64,000 nucleotides of DNA from Melastoma dodecandrum (lineage: Eukaryota > Streptophyta > Magnoliopsida > Myrtales > Melastomataceae). Under the pieces are notes generated by a model that made no database searches, had not been told where the DNA came from, and saw only the letters and a program-made list of their open reading frames with translations. Shown in pieces: positions 1 to 9,874 of this stretch. The DNA lies in NCBI GenBank assembly GCA_029817715.1, contig JARUPY010000340.1, positions 1 through 64,000 of the forward strand. The letters run 5' to 3'. How positions within the stretch are numbered: position 1 is the first letter of the stretch; the number at the start of each line of letters is the position of its first letter. A program made the position numbers and the translations under genes.

Positions 1-115
1 GCAGTGTTCGACGCTCGAGTCGTGACACCGACCGGAAAGACTCTAGGGGAGCGGGCCCGGATCCTCGATTTGTCCGAACCGCTGCGCGCGTGCTAGGCCG
101 GAAGGCGCGCGTACA
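1..115 (+). repeat. End of 5' LTR of element A
   Basis: These 115 bases match the last 114 bases of the 3' LTR (13067-13180). By eye they differ by about four substitutions and one single-base indel. The repeat ends with GTACA at 111-115 in both copies and is GC-rich, with a near-palindromic GCGCGCG motif around 84-110. The start of this LTR is off the window. Confidence 0.93.
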
Positions 116-122
116 TCCCGGA

Positions 123-140
123 TGACGACTCCGCTGGGGA
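123..140 (+). promoter_or_regulatory. Primer binding site, tRNA-Arg type
   Basis: TGACGACTCCGCTGGGGA begins seven bases after the LTR end. It is complementary, with one mismatch at the third base, to the 3' end plus CCA of the plant tRNA-Arg family that starts GACTCC. This is where minus-strand DNA synthesis would start. tRNA-Arg priming is known for Tat/Ogre elements. The tRNA assignment is from memory. Confidence 0.75.
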
Positions 141-144
141 CTCT

Positions 145-190
145 GCATGTGGATTCTTTTCGAACGCTCTTACATTTTTAATCCACATGC
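145..190 (+). other. Hairpin next to the primer site
   Basis: GCATGTGGATT at 145-155 and its exact reverse complement at 180-190 could form an 11-bp stem with a 24-nt loop, five bases beyond the primer site. In the RNA this is the leader, where packaging or dimerization structures occur in retroelements. That role is inference. Confidence 0.6.
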
Positions 191-817
191 GGAGAGGGGT
201 TCTTGTTTGCCTATGTAATTGCTTGGCTCGGTGCCCTTTGTCTGCCCTCATGGTTGTGTTTGTTTATCGCTTTCCTAGGCATGTCTAGGTGTGCCCGAAC
301 CCGGGGCTAGGATTTTTAGGGGGTCACCGAGAGGCTCAGCCTGCTGCTATTTGCAGTTTGGTTTTTTGCCGGGGCCCCGCCTCCCTCAGTCCGAGGGAGG
401 TTTAGAAGCCTTCATCCGAGAGTCTAGTATTGTTCGTCCACTACAAGTACCGGACGCTGCATATGCATTTGTTTGTTACTAAGTGACTGCTACTTGTGCG
501 GGGACAGGTCTCAGGTATGCTTTGTATGCGATAAATCGTAATAACTAATTTTGTTCATTTTGCAGCGGTTTGGGTTGGTTGCGGGGGTTTCCTCGATTCC
601 TTTTCTCCCTTCCCTATCTTCCCTGTTTACGTTTCTACATTCATTCACATTCTTTCTGCATGAGTGTCTGTTGATCAATAGTCGATGCATCAACATATTT
701 GTTCAATGTCATCACTCTTCAAACATAAAAAAACTCGTCTGCAAATACACCTCATATTAGGTTTTGGATTGAATTGTCGTTACAATTGAATGACGTCCAA
801 GCTTGTAGGTTGATCTC

Positions 818-1993
818 ATGGAGTCAATAGCGCTACGCAAAGGGGTTCCGTCTATGAATTTGCTTCGACGGTGGCTCGATGTGCTCAGGCCTTCAGAAAA
901 TGAGTTCGTGCAACAAAATCTTGGAGGTCTCTTTCACCTCATCCGCATGGAAGTCGACTGGTTCCTGCTTCAGCATCTCGTCTCTCGCTGGGATCCTGAG
1001 AGCTATACCTTCAGATTTGGCACTTTGGAACTGACACCGACTTACGAAGAATATGGGGATCTATCTGCACTACCTCCTCACTCGGGAATCCTTCCCCTGC
1101 CCTATGACGACAAACCAAGGAACTACGTAGCTCGCCTTCTTCAAATCTCACCAGCAGTTGTACCCAGCTTGTTTACCTCGGAAGGACATATCAACGTCAA
1201 CAGGCTCTTCGAGTTACGCAACACGCCGTATGAACCACGCATGGGAGACGGTCAAGGATCAGCGAGGGCATTTATCCTCTTGTTCACAGGGACGATACTC
1301 TACCCATACAGTGAGGCATTGCTCAACAAGAGAACAGTCTACCTGACAAAAACAATCATCGAAGGAAGGCCTTTTCTTCCCAACCTGGTCGGCGAAACAA
1401 ATTACAGCCTCACCCGGATTGCGCGCCGAGCTAGAGAAGGTGTGCAAAATCACAAGTTTACATTCAGCCCAACATTGCTCCAGGCTTGGTTCTATATCCA
1501 CATCGGCATCACTGGAGAATCATTCAGACGGGAACAATTTCCAGATTTGCTCGACCGCATATCAGGGCGTGCTCGCCTTCCGACTCGTACCTTTGCTGGT
1601 GTCCGAGCTCTCTTCCGCTCTCTGGAGCCAGAGGACTTCTACCAGATGGCTAAGTGCTTCGACGTAGACTGGGCCATCATAAGTTCCCTGGATGGAGATT
1701 ACATCCCAATCGTCAGGATCACCGGGACGTCTTACTATTGTCCGGCATGGGTCATGCACCAGTTCGGAGGAATTCCCCGGATCAGAGCAGCACCAACTAA
1801 ACCATTTGATCCGATCGACCTAAATAACCCGCCACTAAGGGGCGTAATTCAGCGAGCAACGACACACTTCGCACGCGTGTGGATGACTCTCACAGAGAAA
1901 GAGTTCGACCTTCCCCCAAAACATCAGAAGGACATCGACGCCCAGTCAGCCCATTTCCAGAAGAAGCGCGTTACTCCTTGGGATCGCATTTGA
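818..1993 (+). CDS. Element A extra ORF upstream of gag, plant-mobile-domain/DUF7745-like
   Basis: This intact 391-residue ORF lies between the leader and gag in the same direction as gag. The protein starts with a helical segment with SENEFVQQNLGGLF-type residues, then WFLLQHLVSRWDPES and FRFGTLELTPTYEEYGDL. This pattern of a Trp-Asp-Pro motif followed by 'F-G-x-L-E-L-T-P-T-x-E-E-Y' resembles the DUF7745/aminotransferase-like plant mobile domain proteins common in plant genomes. No catalytic function is known for these domains. The ATG at 818 opens the longest ORF; an internal ATG follows 36 bases later. It is the only long undamaged ORF in the element, while gag and pol are broken. It may be the ORF1 described for Ogre-like elements. 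Family assignment is by recalled motif resemblance only. Confidence 0.7.
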   Translation: MESIALRKGVPSMNLLRRWLDVLRPSENEFVQQNLGGLFHLIRMEVDWFLLQHLVSRWDPESYTFRFGTLELTPTYEEYGDLSALPPHSGILPLPYDDKPRNYVARLLQISPAVVPSLFTSEGHINVNRLFELRNTPYEPRMGDGQGSARAFILLFTGTILYPYSEALLNKRTVYLTKTIIEGRPFLPNLVGETNYSLTRIARRAREGVQNHKFTFSPTLLQAWFYIHIGITGESFRREQFPDLLDRISGRARLPTRTFAGVRALFRSLEPEDFYQMAKCFDVDWAIISSLDGDYIPIVRITGTSYYCPAWVMHQFGGIPRIRAAPTKPFDPIDLNNPPLRGVIQRATTHFARVWMTLTEKEFDLPPKHQKDIDAQSAHFQKKRVTPWDRI

Positions 1994-2269
1994 AGATCGA
2001 CTTGAAATCCCATTTCATCTTTTATTCGTCAAACTTTTTAACACTCTTTGTAATAAACTTCAGCTTATCATTTTCTCTCTCTTGGATTGTGTTCATTGTA
2101 ATTACAATCCAATCCGTACATTAGACATGATCATGCATCATTACATATCATGCATCCAAAGTATCACATTGCTCGATGTTGATTCAACTCTTTTATCCAA
2201 CCAAGGTACCGAACGGCCAAGATTGATCCGAAAAGAAAACGTCCGAGAACCCGCTCCACCCAAGAAGCT

Positions 2270-3157
2270 ATGGCCGCCATCTCTCCAAGCTGCATCGCCA
2301 CTTCTTCAACTACTTCCGCCGTTAGTAACTCTCTCGTGACCGCTGAGGCTATCCCAACTACTCGTGCTGCTGTCTCGACTGTCATTGCCGCGAGATCGGT
2401 TCAAATATCAGCACCGGTTTCGCCTCTTGATAGGTCCCCCGTTCTCGCCGAGCTATTCCTTAGAGCCCCAGTCTTCACCGTCGGGCCGTCCGCAGCTGGG
2501 GTTAGTGCTCCAGTTTTCATCCCACCTCTGACGGCTTTCACGACGCCAGCAATTGAATCATCAACTGCTCAACCAGTGGATACCACTCAACCTCAACATG
2601 TCTGAGGCGGCCCAAAGCACACCCAATACTTCCCTAGGAGTTAAGGTGGAAACCCTCACAATCGAGCTGTCATCTCTCAAAATGATGATGGCTGAGTTCC
2701 TCCAGCGGCAACCAATGGCTACACCTGCCGTTTCTATTGTCTCCCATAACCCCATCTTCCACCTATCATGCCTGGATCCACCATATCTACAATACCACCT
2801 TATTTTCCACATATTCAACCAGGCCTAATCGCTTCATCAAGCCCTCCATCCCCCCATAACCATGTTGTCCCTGGATCCGCTATCTCCGCAAGTATAGCAC
2901 CCTTCTATAACCCACACATGCGTGGACCGCCTTTTTTGTCAACCACAACACCACCATATCTCCCACCATACTACCCTCAACCGTCCGCACCAGGGCCAAA
3001 TCCCTATCAATCAGCGCCACTTGGGCCATCTCCCTATTATCCTGCCGCCCCTACAACTGCCGGCTTTCCAGTACCCTGGGCTCCACATGTGGAATCGATT
3101 GTGCCAAACCCGACAAGCCGTAATGCGGCCATTATCGATCAGTTATTCGGTGAATAA
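2270..3157 (+). pseudogene. gag: gag N-terminal region of element A, broken
   Basis: The open segments at 2270-2605 and 2768-3157 (same frame) and 2553-2828 (another frame) together look like the low-complexity N-terminal part of a Tat gag: Ser/Thr/Ala-rich, then a short coiled-coil-like stretch rich in Leu and Met, then a long Pro/Tyr-rich part. A stop at 2603-2605, a frame change between about 2620 and 2768, and stops at 3155-3157 and 3161-3163 interrupt it. The frame then runs into the conserved gag core. Where the original start lay is not clear. Confidence 0.7.
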
Positions 3158-3229
3158 CAGTAGGCCAATGCTTTTGAGACAAGGCTCGAAGCTAAGATTG
3201 CCACGATACAAGAAGAGGAGGCGCGTCGT

Positions 3230-4891
3230 ATGGCGAGAATGGAGGAGCGCCTCAATGCCATTCAAGGGCACCAGGCTCACAACTGGGAATATGCCAACTA
3301 CCATGTCCCCCAGATTCAAGTCCCTCCGAAGTTCAAAATGCCTGAATTTGAGAAGTTTCGTGGAAATGGCTGCCCGGAGTTACATTTGAAACACTTTTGC
3401 CACAAGATGGCTGTATACCCGGTAGATGATAAGTTTCGCATCGCCATGTTCCAAGAGAGCTTAGGGGAGTCGGCGTTGCACTGGTATTACACCAAAGATG
3501 TGAGCCAGTACACAACATTCAAGGAGTTAGCCCTCGACTTTCTCAATTACTACAGTTTCAATGTAGAAATGGCACCCACGATATCAGACTTGCGGAAACT
3601 GAAAAGGTACCGCTCCGAGGACATCAAACAATTTGCTTATCGGTTCAGGGAGATGGCTTCGCAGATTAAGCCAGCATTGAAAGAGAAAGAGCTGCTAGAT
3701 GAGTTCTTCCAACTCCTCCCGCGCGAGTATCTACCATACATGATTGGTCAAACCATCTCAACCTTCGCCCAAGCGGTCATCAACGCGGATAAACTCGATG
3801 GGGCAAGCCGAGATGGGTTAATTCCTCCCCCTTCAGTAAAGACAGCCGTCAAACCAAAGCCCAAGGAGCTCGTCGCGACTGCAGAGCACAATAAGGCAGC
3901 GGTACCACCGACTTCATATGCACCGAGGTCATACGCCGCAGTTACCTTTAGACCCCCTGTGCCTGTGGTGGCCAATCCTAGATCGACCGCTTCCGTGACG
4001 ATACACCAGCAGCCAAAGCCTGCACGACAAGAGCGTCCCCGACGCAGATTGGAGGACCTGGTTCCGACTCCCGATCCATTAGATGTCATGTTCACCCGGC
4101 TAAGAGACATGGGCTTCATTTCACCAGTAGATCCCAAACCGACTAACCCTTCTTCTTTTGGCTACAACCCCAAGGCGAGTTGTCAATATCACTCTGGAGC
4201 ACTAGGGCACGACACCAAGGATTGCATCGTGCTCAAGTTTAAAATCCAGAACTTGTTGGACGACGGCGTCATCACGTTCGCAACATTGAGCACAACTCCA
4301 AATGTCATGAGTAACCCGTCGCCCGAGCACGTCAACTATGTCGGGGCAAACCCCTTCGCACCTTCGATTGATCATGAAGAAGAGGTGCATTTACATGAGG
4401 TGGAGCAAGAGATCACTGAACTTGCCAATGTAACTGAAGTCAATCGAGGACGAAGCTGGAGACGCCGACCTCGCATGCGCACTCACTATATACCACCCAA
4501 TGTGGCTATACCCATGAATCTCATGCCGGTATATATTAGACAGGCCAAGAAACCGCACTTTCGGGTTTCAATTGTTCCTTCTAGAACTGAAGTACAACCT
4601 CCGAGAAATCAAAAGAAGTCTGATTCTGAGAAGATGGATGATACGGAAGTCAAGACGCATGAGTCTGAAGGAGAAGAATGTATCAACATGATCGAGTCCA
4701 ATCGTGGTCGAGGACGAGGTCGAGCCGATGACGTGGACGTGGGCATGGATCATACGGAGGAGGTACACACCCCCTACAGATGCATGCCGCTATACCGGAC
4801 ATCTTTCCCCAAGTACTCCCTCGAGCACCATATGTCTACATCCCATTGGGTCCGGCGCAACCGGAGATGCTACCACAAGCACCTGCACTGA
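3230..4891 (+). pseudogene. gag: gag core of element A (retrotransposon gag domain)
   Basis: This open segment encodes the structural polyprotein part that would form the virus-like particle. Around residues 33-190 is a typical plant gypsy gag core: FKMPEFEKFRGNG, then ALHWYY, a Phe/Tyr-rich helix, and LPYMIGQ. Around residues 317-330 a CQYHSGALGHDTKDC arrangement is a zinc-knuckle-like Cys/His cluster that may bind RNA. The tail is Arg-rich. The frame shifts near 4780-4790, where the following protease frame takes over, so the last ~30 codons are probably out of frame. The ATG at 3230 is internal; the true frame extends upstream but is broken there. Confidence 0.88.
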
Positions 4892-6177
4892 TACAAATGG
4901 AACCAAGGAGTCCAATTGTCATTGGCCCAAGTGGCATGACACCCAGCCCAGAAGTCGAGCTCATCACCCGTTCAGGAAGAGTGGTGCCGGCTCCAGAGCC
5001 TCAACAGCAGCCTGAGTCTTCAAAGCCTAAGGTGCCGTCGAATGAACAAATTCGCAAGGTGATCTACTCAGTGAAAGAAAGTGACTACAACATTGTGGAG
5101 CAGCTGAAGAAGCAACCCGCCCATATCTCTCTCTTTGATTTGATCCATTCTTCTGACAAGCACAGGGAGATGTTGGAGAAGTTTCTGGCCGAAGTACACG
5201 TACCGGAAGAGATTGAAGTCAACGCGCTGGACTCGTACATGAATGGCATGCTGGTAAACAATGCCATCACCTTCTAGGAAGATGACCTCCCAGAAGGAGG
5301 ACGGGACCACAACAGCGCTTTGTTCATCACGCTCAAATGCCGTGATACTATTGTTTCCAAGGTGCTCATCGACGGAGGGTCCGGAGTCAACATCATCCCA
5401 CTTGATGTGGCTCATAAGCTCGGTATCAACGTGGAGAAACTCCCACCCTCCAGCCTGACCATTGGAGCTTTTGACGGCGCAAAACGTCAGGCCCATGGCG
5501 AGGTGACCCTAGAGATCAAAGTGGGGCCCACTCTCTTCTCCTTCGCATTCCAAATTCTTGAGACTGCCGGGTCGTTCAACATGCTGCTAGGACGTCCATG
5601 GATCCATCAGGCCGGGGCAATCCCTTCGACTCTGAACCAGATGATCCGTTTTCCTTCAGATGGGAAACTCATCACAGTCAAAGGAGAGAGTACCATGGAA
5701 TTGTGCAATGAAATTGACATGCCTTACGTCGGAGAACCAACTGGCAAACCATTGACGGCTCAAGCGTTCGAGATGGTGAACATGGTCAGGAGAGACTTCA
5801 GGTCAGATCCCTTAATGGGCCAGGGCAACCGCAGCGCAGCTCGACATTTCATCAGATTCGGATACCAGCCTGGTGAAGGATTCGGAGCTCAAGGGCAAGG
5901 CATCCGACATCCGATCGACATACCTACCCAGTTGGGGACACGCGCTCTCGGATCCAAAGGCAACGAACCGCGGAGGCCTAAACTAACAATTCAGGATATG
6001 CGCGCCGGTGGCAAGTCAGCCATCCGTTTTGTTCGTTCGTCAGCATTGACAATGGAATGGGAGATCCTTTCCGAGTAGATGGAGGGTATGAAGATTGAGG
6101 CACAAGAGCCCGAAGAAGAAATCAACATGATGGAAGCGTCGCACCCAACTGAGTCAGACATGCCGCTCGAAGGGTGA
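4780..6177 (+). pseudogene. pro: gag-pro junction, aspartic protease and G-patch of element A
   Basis: The frame carries a TRSGR linker and a conserved pre-protease helix (residues with HISLFDLIHSSDKHREML). An in-frame TAG at 5275-5277 follows, then a retropepsin-like domain with the active-site loop VLIDGGSGVNI (Asp-Gly-Gly-Ser instead of the usual Asp-Thr/Ser-Gly) and the second conserved element NMLLGRPWIH. At about 5860-5925 GYQPGEGFGAQGQGI is a G-patch motif, an RNA-binding module also found at the end of some retroviral proteases. A second TAG at 6076-6078 is followed by 32 more open codons to TGA at 6175-6177. Both TAGs look like decay. The protease would process Gag-Pol. Confidence 0.85.
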
Positions 6178-6477
6178 ACCTTTGCAACTTTACTTTTTGC
6201 ATTTAGAATAATCGAGTCTAGAATAAGTTTCTAGTCACGGATTAGCAAGGTTGACTATATATAATGCGACTCTAGTTAGTGTCTGTGGGATCGGGACGCT
6301 GATGATAAAGGGCGAATCTGAGGAAACAGCAAGGGCCCCGCTGAGGCCTGATCCCACAACGTTTTATTTATTTTTTTATTAGAACGTTTGACTTATCATA
6401 GTTGTCACGTCATATAATACTTCAAATTTCATGTAATTCAACTACAACTACGACATTGACTTGTTTCTTTCATGAAG
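6174..6477 (+). other. Candidate intron between protease and RT of element A
   Basis: This AT-rich 304-base stretch starts with GTGAAC and ends with TTTCTTTCATGAAG. Removing it would join the protease/G-patch frame (ending with two bases of a codon at 6172-6173) to the polymerase frame (one base at 6478, then codons from 6479), making a Gly codon across the join. The internal sequence has stops in the reading frames. Ogre elements are known to have a spliced intron at this same place. The splice itself is inference. Confidence 0.5.
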
Positions 6478-7747
6478 GAACGACGCTTCGGACATACCTG
6501 AAAATACCCTAGAACATGATGGAGTGGTCATAGATAACCTGAGATCCCTCGAAGGCTACCATGGTCTCGAGCTAGGTCTCCAACGACATGAGGAACCAAA
6601 GGAGATGACATTACAAGAACCCAGATCAATCAACATCGGAACGGATGACGAGCCTAAGAAGCTACATATTGGGGCTGATCTCCCAACAGATGAGGCCGAG
6701 AGTATCGTCAACCTACTGAAGGAATTTTCAGATATCTTCGCTTGGACGTACGCAGATATACCAGGACTAGACCCGGGAGATAGTGGAGCACAAAATCCCC
6801 ACTCATCCACTAATTCGTCCCACCAAGCAGAAGCAACGTTGGTACAAGCCCGAGCTAGCTCTAGCGATCAAGGAAGAGGTCGACAAACTCCTCAAGGTCA
6901 ACTTCATCGAGGTAGCCAAGTACCCATAATGGGTCGCCAACATTGTCCCCGTCATCAAGAAAAACGGGAAGGTTCGAGTCTATGTCGACTATCGCGACCT
7001 TAACAAAGCAAGTCCCAAAGACGACTTTCCTCTACCACACATCGACCTGCTAGTAGACAATACTGCTGGTTTGAACAGATTTTCTTTCATTGATGGATTT
7101 TCCGGGTACAATCAAATACGTATGGCCGAAGAAGACAAGGAGCAAAAGACTTTCACAACACCATGGGGCACGTTCTGTTACCGGGTCATGCCCTTCGGAC
7201 TCAAGAACGCTGGGGCAACTTATCAACGCGCAATGGTGGTCCTGTTCCATGATATGATGCACCGAGAAATTGAAGTTTATGTCGACGATATGATTGCAAA
7301 ATCCAGAGTAGAAAAAGACCACATTGTTGTTCTCCGCAAGCTATTTGAACGACTTCGCAAGTACAAGCTTCATCTCAATCCGGCTAAATGCGTCTTCGGG
7401 GCAACGTCAGGGAAACTTCTAGGGTTCGTTGTCAGCAGAAAGGCATCGAAATCGACCCCGACAAAATCAAGGCAATTCGCGATCTCTCAGCACCAAAGTC
7501 AGTTAAGGAGATTCGAGGTTTCATGGGTCGGGTCAATTACATTGGAAGGTTCATCTCTAACCTGGCAGATACATGCAAACTGTTGTTCAAGAAACTAAGG
7601 AAAGATGTCAAGTTCGAATGGGATGATGATTGCAAAACCGCGTTCGAGCAGATAAAGGCACACCTAACAGAACCATCTATTCTCATCCCACCAAAGTTGG
7701 GGTACCCTCTCACGCTCTACCTCATAGCCGAGAAGAGTCCTTTGTAG
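6478..7747 (+). pseudogene. pol: Reverse transcriptase of element A, broken
   Basis: The segment encodes the RNA-dependent DNA polymerase domain in three frames. The N-terminal part (LLKEFSDIFAWTY, then a PG-D turn) is at about 6710-6775. The fingers region follows, then FSFIDGFSGYNQI at about 7081-7120, the FCYRVMPFGLKNA stretch, and the catalytic YVDDM at 7278-7292. The thumb and connection part runs to a stop at 7745-7747. Damage seen: a frame change near 6780, a TAA at 6927-6929 next to the conserved Trp-Val-Ala-Asn motif, and another frame change near 7430-7450. The catalytic Asp pair is intact but the gene cannot be read through. Confidence 0.92.
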
Positions 7748-7812
7748 CCATGTTTACCTAACAGCTGCCAGGCATCAAGGAACACTCGGTCTATTAGTTA
7801 AGTAGGAAATTC

Positions 7813-8553
7813 ATGGATTGCGAGTCCCGATACGCGATGTCAGAACGTACCTATTGTGCACTCATCTGGGTGTTACACCGACTTCGACAATGCACTCTCC
7901 ACTTTGAGATCCTACTAGTATATGAAAATGATCCCCTCAAATACCTCTTTGACAAACCAACACAGATCGAAATAGTCTCAAAATGGCAGTTGCAGCTAGC
8001 TGAATTCGACATCAGATTCCACTCAACGAAGTCAATTAAAGGAAGAACAATCGCTGATCACATTGTGGAATATCCAGGGACAGACAATTCGCCTTTGGAA
8101 ATCAAATTGCCAGACGAAAACATCTTCCTCACCGAGCTACAACAAAGATGGACAATGTATTTTGACGGCGCTGTAAACTCTTCTGGTTCAGGCATCGGAG
8201 CAGTAGTGATATCCCCAGATGGACAATACTATCCAACGGCTGCTGAAGTCACCTTCCCCTGCACAAACAACATTGTTGAATATGAAGCATGCATCCTCGG
8301 CCTATTACGTGCACTCGATATGCGAGTCCGATTTCTTGACGTTCATGGAGATTCGGCACTCATTATCTCCCAAACAAACGGGGCATGGCGCACACGGGAT
8401 CCAAAGCTCATCCCATATCAGGACTACCTACAAACACTAGCCCGCCAATTCATTGATATCGAATTCAATTACCTCTCATGGGCAGATAATCGTTTCGCCG
8501 ACGCTCTTGCTGTTCTTGCATCAATGATTCCATTAGCAGGAGAATGGACATAG
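7813..8553 (+). pseudogene. pol: RNase H modules of element A
   Basis: The first part (about residues 1-90) is the ordinary gypsy RNase H tail: ALIWVLHRLRQ, KYLFDKPTQIE and DIRFHSTKSIKGR. From about 8155 a second complete RNase H fold follows, with acidic residues in YFDGAVNS, VEYEA, HGDSALI and DNRFADAL, fitting a D-E-D-D active site. The presence of two modules is the signature described for the Tat lineage (additional 'archaeal-type' RNase H). The frame differs from the RT part before it (break between 7745 and 7813) and from the integrase after it, so pol is shifted at both ends. Confidence 0.9.
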
Positions 8554-8740
8554 AGCCTCTTCGCATCGACATCGCCGAAGACCCGAGTTGTATGCATGTC
8601 GAGCCTTGCCATTCTGAGGACTCACCACCGTGGTTTGCAGACATCAAAGCTTACCTAGAAATGGGCGTTTTTCCCCAAGGTAGCACAGGAAAGGAACGCA
8701 AATTCATCCGGATGCAAGGAGCTACTTCCTCAATGCTGAC

Positions 8741-9874
8741 GTGCTCTACAAGAAGTCATTCACGACAGCCCTCATGAGGTGCGTCACCGAACAGGAAGCC
8801 CAAGACATCATCTTCGAAGTCCATGAAGGTGTTTGTGGACCACACATGAACGGTTATGCTCTCGCCCAAAAGATCATGCGTCAGGGATACTATTGGCTCA
8901 CAATCGAGGCCGATTGTATCAAATACGTCAAAACCTGCCACAAATGTCAGATCTACAGCAACAAGGTGCACGTCCCTCCAACAAGGCTCTACCCACTGTT
9001 CGAACCATGGCCGTTCTCAATGTGGGGCATGGATGTCATCGGACCGATTAATCCAAAGGCATCAAACGGGCATCGGTTCATATTAGTCGCCATCGACTAC
9101 TTCACTAAATGGATCGAAGCACAATCTTTCAAGGAAGTCACCGCGAATAACATCATACGTTTCATGCGGGCAAACATCATCACCAGATACGGAGTTCCAG
9201 AGCTGCTCGTCACCGACAACGGCACAAACTTCAATGGCAAACAAATGAGTACTCTATGCACTGAATTTCGAATCAAACACTTGAACTCTTCACCGTACCA
9301 TCCACAAATGAACGGTGCAGTCGAAGCCGCCAACAAAAACATGAAAAGGATTCTTCAGAAGATGGCGATCACATATCGCGATTGGCACGAGAAGCTCCCT
9401 TTCGCATTACTCGCTTACCGGACGGCGATACGTACTTCGACTAGGGCAACTCCCTTTGAACTTGTCTATGGTGCTCAAGCAGTCATTCCAGCTGAGGTCA
9501 AGCTACCTACTCTTCGGATCTTGTCCCAAAGCAACATGACCGAGGAAGAGAAGGCCAATCACCAGCTCGCCCACCTCGACTTCATCGATGAGAAACGACT
9601 TGCCGCAATCGACCATATGCAATGTTATCAACAACGCATGTCCAGGGCATTCAACAAAAAGGTCAAAGAGGTCAAGTACAAACCAGGAGACCTCGTCCTT
9701 AAACAGATCCTTCCAAATGTCAAAGATCCTAGGGGAAAATTTGCTCCAAACTACGAGGGACCATTCGTCGTCAAGCACGCTTTCTCGGGAGGAGCTACCA
9801 TCCTAACAAAGATGGATGGAGGAGAATTGTCACAACCAATCAATGTGGACGCTCTCCGACGTTACTACACTTAA
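8741..9874 (+). CDS. int: Integrase of element A
   Basis: This single open segment of 377 codons inserts element cDNA into host DNA. The N-terminal zinc-binding module has His-His and CHKCQ (about 8817-8950). The catalytic core shows the D-D-E triad: Asp in WGMDVIGPI (near 9030), Asp in TDNGTNF (near 9215) and Glu in NGAVEAANK (near 9325). A C-terminal small-barrel part has KPGDLVLK and GPFVV, and the protein ends at 9874. It is the best preserved enzyme of the element, but the pol frame leading into it is broken, with the link at 8544-8777 in another frame. It is therefore probably not expressed as a fusion. ATG 8741 is only the first in-frame Met. Confidence 0.92.
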   Translation: MLYKKSFTTALMRCVTEQEAQDIIFEVHEGVCGPHMNGYALAQKIMRQGYYWLTIEADCIKYVKTCHKCQIYSNKVHVPPTRLYPLFEPWPFSMWGMDVIGPINPKASNGHRFILVAIDYFTKWIEAQSFKEVTANNIIRFMRANIITRYGVPELLVTDNGTNFNGKQMSTLCTEFRIKHLNSSPYHPQMNGAVEAANKNMKRILQKMAITYRDWHEKLPFALLAYRTAIRTSTRATPFELVYGAQAVIPAEVKLPTLRILSQSNMTEEEKANHQLAHLDFIDEKRLAAIDHMQCYQQRMSRAFNKKVKEVKYKPGDLVLKQILPNVKDPRGKFAPNYEGPFVVKHAFSGGATILTKMDGGELSQPINVDALRRYYT

